A DNA stretch of 64,000 bases from UBA8752 sp965657965. GTDB taxonomy: Bacteria > Bacteroidota > Bacteroidia > Flavobacteriales_D > Sanyastnellaceae. Positions 23,573 through 32,500 of this stretch are shown piece after piece. Position numbers and translations under genes: made by a program. Within the stretch, counting starts at the first letter, position 1. Each line of letters begins with the position of its first letter. The notes below the pieces were generated by a model. It did no database searches. It was given only the letters and a program-made list of their open reading frames with translations, and was not told the origin of the DNA. The stretch is taken from contig CBFHQM010000003.1 of NCBI GenBank assembly GCA_965657965.1, positions 62,001-126,000 of the forward strand, read 5' to 3'.

Positions 23573-26500
23573 TTACTCTGGACAAGTCTGACCATAGATC
23601 TGGAAGAAGTCCAGCAGGTCGTTAATGTTGATGGCACCATCGCCATTCAAGTCACCAGGACAGGCTTGTGTGTACTCACAACTCCCGTCGTTCGTGTTGG
23701 CCAAGTCATTGTAGTTCTCCGCCTGAGGGTCCGTACAGCCTTCCAAGGGCAAAATGCACCCGGAGTTAAAGTTGGCCTCAGGATCGTAGTTCAAAGCCGA
23801 TTCATCTGTACAACCAGGATAGAGGCATGAACCGTCGTCGGTCAATGCAGCCTCATCGTAGTTGGCCGCATCACTGTCGGTACACCCTTCCACTGGATAG
23901 CTGCAGAAGCCTTCCACGTTGGCTGAAGAATCATAGTTGTCTGCTGCGTTGTCCATACAACCCAAGAAGAGGCAGGACCCATCGTCATCGGAAGCAGCGT
24001 CTTCGTAGTTCAACGCTGTAATGTCGGTACAACCGGGCACTTCCAACTCGTCGCAAATCCCGTCGTTGTCGACGTCGTTTGAACAGGTCTCACCATCGCA
24101 TTCGTAAATGCCCACATAGGCGCAACTGCCATCGTCGCTGGTGTTCTCTGAATCGAAATTGCAGGCCTCAACATCCGTACAGCCACATGCGCTGTTGCCA
24201 ATGGGGAACGTCATCACAAGCGCGTTGTCTCCATCGCCTTCGGGGAAGACTTGCAAACTCACCTGACCACTGATTGAACCACTGGTTGTGAATTGTCCAA
24301 TCAAGACGCGCAGGTCATCTCCCGCGGCAGCATTGGACGCTCCGTTCAAGGTGAACCAAACTCCACCAAAGTCACCGTCGATGCTCAAGTTTCCACCGGC
24401 CTCGAAAGGCGAGACCCAGTTGGACCCGTCGCTTTCGACCGCCGTCACTTCGACTTCACCCGCCGATGCATCGGGTGCTTGTGTAAGTCCAATGGTCACA
24501 TAGCTGTCGTACTCCAACTGAGGAGAGATGCCGTACAGCACAGGATTGACAGCCTGGCCCAAAGCACCGCCGAATGGATCCTGATAGAATGAAGTTGAGG
24601 TATTGATGTGCGTCTCAAGCCCTGTTTCTCCCACCACACTGGACATGACGTCTGTGGGGTTCACCATGGTCACATACATGCGGTATGTGGTCATGCCGGG
24701 AACACCATCCACGGCCACAGTCTCCATTTCAAGGCTGTATCCATCGATCACAGGTGCATTCAAGCAGCTGCAGTAATCACAAGATCCATCGTCCACATTG
24801 GCCAGCAAGAAGTAGTTACATGCTGTGGCATCCGTACACCCTTCCACTGCCGCCACAATGCAACTTCCATCGTCAATGTCGGCCAATGCACTGTAGTTAA
24901 AGGCTTCCGGATTGGTGCACCCTTCATAAAGACATGTGCCGTTTCCAGCCAAAGCCTCCGCGTTGTAGTTCGACGCATCCGGATCATCACAACCGAGGGT
25001 AAAGAGCACGGTGAGTTCTTGTGTTTCTACAACTGTATTGCCACAGTCATCTACAATGGTGAAGGTTCTGGTCGCTGTGTAGCCTCCGAAACCTTGTTCA
25101 GAACAGATGTCGACAAAACTGATGCTCACAGCGCCACAAAGGTCCTCTGCTACTGGCAACGCGCCAGGAAGCGCTTCGCCCGCCACGACTGTGTATGTGG
25201 TGTCAGCAGGCACAGAAAGCACAACCGGAACAGTGGTGTCGGTGAAGACAATGTTCTGGACAAAACTCGCTGAATTGCCACAGTCATCCTCGGCCACAAA
25301 CGTGCGCAGAACCGAATAGTTACCTGAGCAATTGCCTTCCACAGTCTCGTCGCTGTAGGTGATTGAAACCTCACCACAGTTGTCTTGAGCTTCGGGCAAA
25401 GTCAACGCAATCTCATCTCCGCATTCCAAGGCCAAATCCTCCGGCGTTGAAGTGAACACGGGAGCCGTGCTGTCAATGAAGGAAATGGTCTGCACATGGG
25501 TGCTTGTGTTGCCGCAAAGGTCCAAAGCGGTGAACGTCCTTTCGATGACACGACTTCCAGGGCAAGGCATGGTTTCGCTGTCGGTATACGTGACTTCGAC
25601 ACTGGAGCAGATGTCCGTAGCCGTGGCCATTTCAAGCGCATACTCCGCCTCACAATCCAATAACTGGTCCGCTGGAACAAAATCAAAGACCGGTGCTGTG
25701 TTGTCCTCCAGGGTGATCACTTGTGTCTCTGAGTTTTCATTGCCGCAGGCATCGGTCACCGTCCAAGTACGCGTGATTGTGTTGTCAGAGAAACAATTGT
25801 CACTGTTGAGTGCTGTTGCGCTGGCTGAACCTCCATCCACAATGGCCATAGTGGCACCTGTGACTTCTGTCCAGCTCATCACAATCTCGTTGGCCGTTAC
25901 GCTTTGGGCGTAAGTGGCCGCATTGAGATCGGCGAACAAGTTGTTGGCTCCCAAGACTGCATTCACGAGTTCTCCACCCGAAACGTTGCTCAATCGAACC
26001 TCGATAAAGTCATATGATTCAGAGCCGATCACATCGAGGACCGCCAAATCAATGCTGCTCCCCACAACGTCCACAGAAATGGCGCCGCGAAGATTCACAG
26101 GATTGGACTGTTCATCGTCCACGTCCAATTCCACACCATCTCCAAGTGTCACCCCACTGGCTTGCAACACCCTTGGGAAAGCGGGCAGATTGTTGAGTCT
26201 CAGCTCCACACGGATGTCTGCCGTCAGCCCCTCCAAGGAGAAGGTGCTGCTGCTCACCGCGTCTGAGTAGGTAACCGAAGGCGAAGCGTCGCAAACATCT
26301 GCTGCGTCGGTGACGTTTCCGGTCTCCGCAGGAGTTGTGGCAGAACCACAATCCAAGGTGACGTCGGCAGGAACCGTAAAGGTCGGTGCTGTGGTGTCCT
26401 CAAAAATCAAAGTCCAATCCGCTGTCGCCGCGTTGCCACAGGCATCTGTGGCCGTAAACGTGCGCACCAGTTGAGACCTACAGTTGTCCAGAATGGTTTC

Positions 26501-29500
26501 TACGTCTGTGTAGAGCACATCCACTGCACCTTCACACCCATCCTGAGCGGTTACGGTGTGAGCGGGCAATGCCACACCACATTCCAGCGTGGCATCTGCA
26601 GGAACACCCGAAAGAACAGGTGCGGTATTGTCGACTACAGTCACCGCCTGAACAGCTTGACTGAAGTTGCCGCAGGCGTCGATGGCCGTAAAGGAACGGA
26701 TCAAGGTGTAACTGTTGGCACAGCTCCCCTCCTGCGTCGTGACTTCTTCGCTCAAGGTGACTTCGCCGCAAGCATCCGATGAACTGGGCATGGGGAAGCT
26801 GTATTCCGCCTCACAGCTTACCGTAGTGTCTGCCGGCAGATCGCTGATGACTGGATCGGTTGAGTCCACAACCGTATACGTTGTCGTCGCCGTGCTCACG
26901 TTGCCACATGCATCAGTAGCGGACCACGTGCGCACCATCGTCAGGGTATTTCCACAAGCCGTACTCACCACCTCATCGGTGTGGGTAATGGTGACGCCAT
27001 TGCAATTGTCCACCGCCACGGCCTCTGCTGTGGGATATGCGTCTCCACATTCCACTGTACCATCGGCCGGCACATTGGTGAACACAGGCGCTTGCTCGTC
27101 GATCACGTGAATCACGTGCGAAACGGTGTCTGCCTGACCAAAGTCATCGGTCGCGATGTAACTCCGAACGATATCATAGGTCTGTCCGCAAGGACCATCC
27201 ACAATCTCATCTGAGTAGGTGAAGGTCAAATCTTGGTCGCAGTTGTCGGTTGCACTCGGCATGACCACCGTCAAATCGGCACTGCAGCTCACGTTGATGT
27301 CTTCTGGCGTCTCCGTGAATTCCGGAGCTTCTGAATCAAACAGGCAGATGTCGTCACAGCCATACCCGAATTGCGGGAAGTAGCAGCTGCCGTCATCGAT
27401 GATGGCGGTTGCAGCATAGTTACACGCTGTCACGTCCATACAACCGCATTGGCTTCCACCAAAAGTGAGGGTCACACGCTCCTGATTGTTGTTGTTGCCT
27501 TCTGGGAAGACCTGGACATAGAACTGTCCTGACAAGTCGCCATTGGTGGTCAACTGAGCGAGCAAGACTTTCTGCTCAACTCCAGCGATTCCGTTGGTGG
27601 CATCCGGGTTCACGAACCAACCCGATCCGATCACGTCGTCGATGGTGAAACCAGCGCCTCCCTCAAAAATGGAGGTCCATGGATCAGGTTCGGGAAGTCC
27701 TTGTATGTTGCCCTCTCCGTTGGCGCTCACAGGTGCTGCATCGATGCCCACGGTAAACCAACTGTCATATTGAATCAGGGGCACAAAGTCGTAGAGAATG
27801 GGGTTGATTCCATTCGGGTAAACACCACCGTTGGGATGCTGATAGAAATCTCCAGTGGTCTCCACGATGAGCGGGTTTCCTGCCACACCGGTTACCGCGC
27901 TCACCTTGTCCGTTGCATTGGGCGTGGTGATGTAAAGACGGTAAGTGGTGTATCCGGGGATCTCATTGGTTGCGGTCTCCTCGATGGAAAATCCATAGCC
28001 AGGAATATCCGTGGTAAATCCAGAGCAACTGCAGAAGTCACAGGATCCGTCGTCTGAGTCTGCAAAGGGGTCATAGTTGCAAGCCAATGCATCCATGCAA
28101 CCATCGTAATTGCCGTCGAAAGCATCGCAAATCCCGTCTCCATCTGAGTCTACCACGCAGTCGCCAGCGCAGTCGTATTCAGGCTCTGGGTAAGTACAAG
28201 ACCCATCGTCAACAGTGGCTGTCACGTCATAGTTACATGCCGTAGACGTTGTGCAACCCGTGCAGCTTGTGAACTCACAGCTCCCGTCGTTGATCTGGGC
28301 ATCGCTGTCGTAGTTGCAGGCCGAGGCATTGGTGCAACCTGTGCAACTTGAATACTCACAGCTGTTGTCGCTAAATGTCGCTTCAGAAACAAAGTTGCAG
28401 GCATTCACGTCCGTACAACCAAGGGTCTCCTGCTCATCGCAAATCCCATTGTTGTTTCCGTCGTTGATGCAGTTTCCGTCGCAATCCACAACTGAACTGG
28501 CGGGATAGGCGCAACCGCCATCGTCGTTGGTGGCTGTGTTGTCGTAGTTGCACGCATCGGCATCGGTACATCCGAAGCAAGCTGAGTAATCGCAACTGCC
28601 ATCGTTGATGCTGGCGGAGTTGTCATAGTTACAAGCTGAAGCGTCTGTGCAACCCGCACAAGTGGTCGTGTCACAAGATCCATCGTCGAGTGTAGCGGTG
28701 TCCGCATAGTTGCAAGCCGCTGGATTTGTGCAACCCGATTCTTCTTGCTCGTCACAAACATTGTTGCTGTTTGCATCATTGATGCAATTGCCAGCACAAT
28801 CCACATTTGAGGATCCGTAGATGTCTTCTGGATAGAGACAAGTCACCGGGATCGTGGCGTTTGCATCATAGTTGCACGCACCTGCCTCAGTACAACCTGA
28901 GCATGAACTGTATTCACAATCGTTCTCAGTGTCTCCGTAATTGCACGCAAAGGTCAATTCGCACCCTGCGAGCTGCACCATGGGGGCAGAACCGCCATAA
29001 CTACACCCGTAGGTCAAGAAGTCGGCCACACCCACTTCATAGTTGTCCGCTGCAGGATCGCCACAACAAGCATAGAAGTCACACTGGCTGTCGTCTTGCA
29101 ACGTGGCTTCAGGGTTGTAGTTGCAGGCAAACGTGATCATGCAACCTGCACAGCTCGTGTATTCACAAGAACCATCATTCACGTTGGCTTGGGTGTCGAA
29201 ATTACAGGCACCGCTGTCGGTGCAGCCTCCAAATTCGCAAGAGCCATCGTTGAAGTCGGCGTTGCTGTCGTAGTTGGCCGCTGTCTCGTTGTTGCAGCCG
29301 CCAAAAATGCAAGACCCATCGTCTTCACTGGCCGTGATGTCGTAGTTGAAGGCACCAGCGTTTGTGCAACCTCGGCAACTAAAGAACTCGCATGAGCCAT
29401 CGTTGAGAAGTGCTGCTGGTTCGTAGTTACATGCGATGTCGTTTGTACATCCGCCACATGAGGTCAAGTCACAAGACCCATCGTCCTGGTTGGCACCTGT

Positions 29501-32500
29501 GGTGTAATTGCACGCGATGGGGTTCGTGCATCCGAGGTAGATGCAACTGCCGTCATTGAAGTCGGCTGTACCCGAGTAATTGGACGCTGTGGCGTCGGTG
29601 CAGCCCCCGTAGAGGCATTGACCGTCGTCCAAGAGCGCATCAGAATCGTAGTTGGACGCGGACACATCGGTACATCCAAAGCAATCATAGGTGCATGACC
29701 CATCATTTTCTGTGGCGAGGATGTTGTAGTTGCATGCATTGGGAAGGTTGCAACCCTGCACTTCATTCAAGTCGCAAATGCCATCAAAGTCAGCATCACT
29801 GATGCAGCTTCCGTCGCATTCGTAGCCATAAGCTGGGTAAGTACATGTTCCGTCCTCAGCAGTGGCTGCAGCGTTGTAATTGCATCCCGAGGAATCCATA
29901 CATCCGAGCAATTCCAGCACCGTGATGGTTTGAGTCGCCGTTGCCGTATTGCCGCAAGCGTCTGTCGCCGTGAACGTCCGAACAACCAGCGCAAAGTCGT
30001 TGGCGGTGTCGTCGACATCGTCATTGGATGAGATGCTCAACGTTCCGCAGTTGTCGGTAGCCAACGCCGCGTCGGTTGGGAGCGCATCGTACACACCCAC
30101 CGTAACGTCACTTGGGACACTGGTGAAGGTGGGAGCAACTGTGTCAATCAAGTTGATCGTCTGCACATACTGCACACTGTTTCCACAAGGGTCAACCGCC
30201 ACAAACGTTCGCAGAATAACGGAAGCGCCTGAACATGCCCCCTCTTCAGTTTGATCGGATTGGGATATCGAAACCGATCCGCAATCGTCTGTTGCCGAAA
30301 TGTTGGACGCAGGAACAACCGCATCGCAGGCCATGGTTGTGTCTGCGGGGACTTCAGTAATGATCGGAGCTGCCGCATCCATCACGGTGATGAGCTGGAT
30401 GGCAGTCGCTTCGTTCCCGCAGGCGTCTGTGACACTCCAGGTCCGCTCGATTTGCTCACTCACACAAGAGCCCGTGCTCGCAACCTGAACGTCATTGTAG
30501 GCCGACGTAAAGGTGTTGCAATCTGCAATGTTATTTGGCTCACCGGTTGCGGCAGGGGAAAGGTCGTCACCACAATTCACGGTGATGTCCGCTGGAGAGT
30601 CGAACGTTGGAGCTGCATTGTCTGCAACGGAAATGGTCCAGTCTGCAGAAACGCTATTGCCAGCGATATCGGTTGCCGTGTAGCTGCGGACGACGGTGGT
30701 CAAACAACCATCCCCGGAGCTCACTTCGGTCATCGATACGCTTGCACTTGAACATGCGTCCGTCGCTTGAACGTCTGCGCTGGGCAGTGCGTCATCGCAA
30801 CCAATGGTCACATCGGAGGGGAAGTCCACAAAGCTGGGTGCCTCGGCGTCCACGTTGGGACCAAATGAAAGGGTCACCAAGTCTCCCAAGTTGGAAGAAG
30901 TTGAGCCGTTGGGCAACACTTGGACATGAAACTGCCCGCTGAGTTCTCCATCGGTCGTCAACTGCGCAATCAAAACACGCTTGTCCTCACCTGCAACGCC
31001 ATTTTCATTGTCGGCTGTCACAAACCAAGCTCCACCAAAGAAGCCATTGATGGCCAAATCTTGACCCTGTTCAAAACCGCTGATCCAGCTCTCTGACTCT
31101 GCAAAACTGACTTGCGCCTCATTGGCATTCAAATCTGGAGCTTGATCGATTCCGATGGTCACCCAACTGTCGAAGGCCAGTGACGGGAATGAAGAATACA
31201 GCTCTGGGTTAATCCCGTTTGGAAATGCCCCGCCAAGTTCATCCTGATAAAAGGAGGTTGTGGTCGAAAGCAAAGTGGGTGTTTCGCTGTCTCCACTGAC
31301 CGCGCTCACAATGTCATCCGCATTGGGTGTGGTAATGTAGAAGCGATATGTGCGCATGCCGGGGATTCCGTCCCAAGCGACAATGTCTTGCTCCAATGCG
31401 TAGCCACTCATGTCGCTGCTCAATGCAGAGCAACAAAAGAAACAGCTGCCGTCATCGTAGCCTGCGAGGTTTGTGTAGTTGCAGGCCGAAGGCGTGGTAC
31501 ATCCACTGGCGGGACATGCTGAACAGCTGTTCCAACAGACGGCAGGCAAAACGGTTGCCCCAGCAACAGTCACCACTCGGTTTACGTATTCTCCTGGCGC
31601 TGTTGTGCACGACTCGCTGCCGTCAAAAGACTCACTGGCAGACCAATCGTTCACGGTAAACTTGTATTCCTGGGCACCAGCCAACATGTTGACTGTGACG
31701 TCCCAAACACCATCGAGATCGGTGTCGGTCATGGCGTTGTCTGTGCCGCTCCAACCATTGAATTGTCCGCTCAAATAGACTTGACCGGCAACACCAGATT
31801 GGCTCATGTCCACAGAAAAACTCATGCTGTAAAGGCATGTAGCATCGTCATAGGTGGCTTCGGCACTGTAATTGGTGGCGCCTTGGTCCATACATCCGGG
31901 CGTGCCCGTTGGACAGGTTTCGTCACACAAGCCAGCGCAAACAGCGAACGTCAGGTCCTCAGAGCCGACTGTAAAAACATAATTGGCTGGACTCCCGGTT
32001 GAGCAGGAACCGCCTTCTGGACCATTGATTGTTTGTCCCCAACCCGAATAGCTGTCTGCAGGGCCGGTTACGGCCACCACAAACTGGACTTCTCCAAAGT
32101 CCACATCCAAATCAAGGGTTCCGGTGTAAATGCCATTTTGGTCCTCATCGGTCAAGGTGACACCCCAACCGTTCCAACCATTCCAAGAGCCATTGATGAC
32201 CACATTGTCGTAGCTGGCATCGGGATAATCGCTCGCACTCATGTCCACCGCAAAGGAAACGGTGACCGTTTGCAAGGCCGCTTGCTCATCGCAGGTCAAG
32301 CAGCTTCCATACGTATCCGACGTCGTCGAACCAGAAGCCGTCACACGGTTCGCGTAGTTGCTGTAATCCGTAACTGGGGCGCATGATCCGCCATCGGCCA
32401 TGTCATCGGCCAGATTCTCCTCTCCTCCCCAATTGTCGATCATGAACTTGTATTCAACGTCACCCGCCGGAATGCAAACAGAGACGCTGTACGTGCCGTC

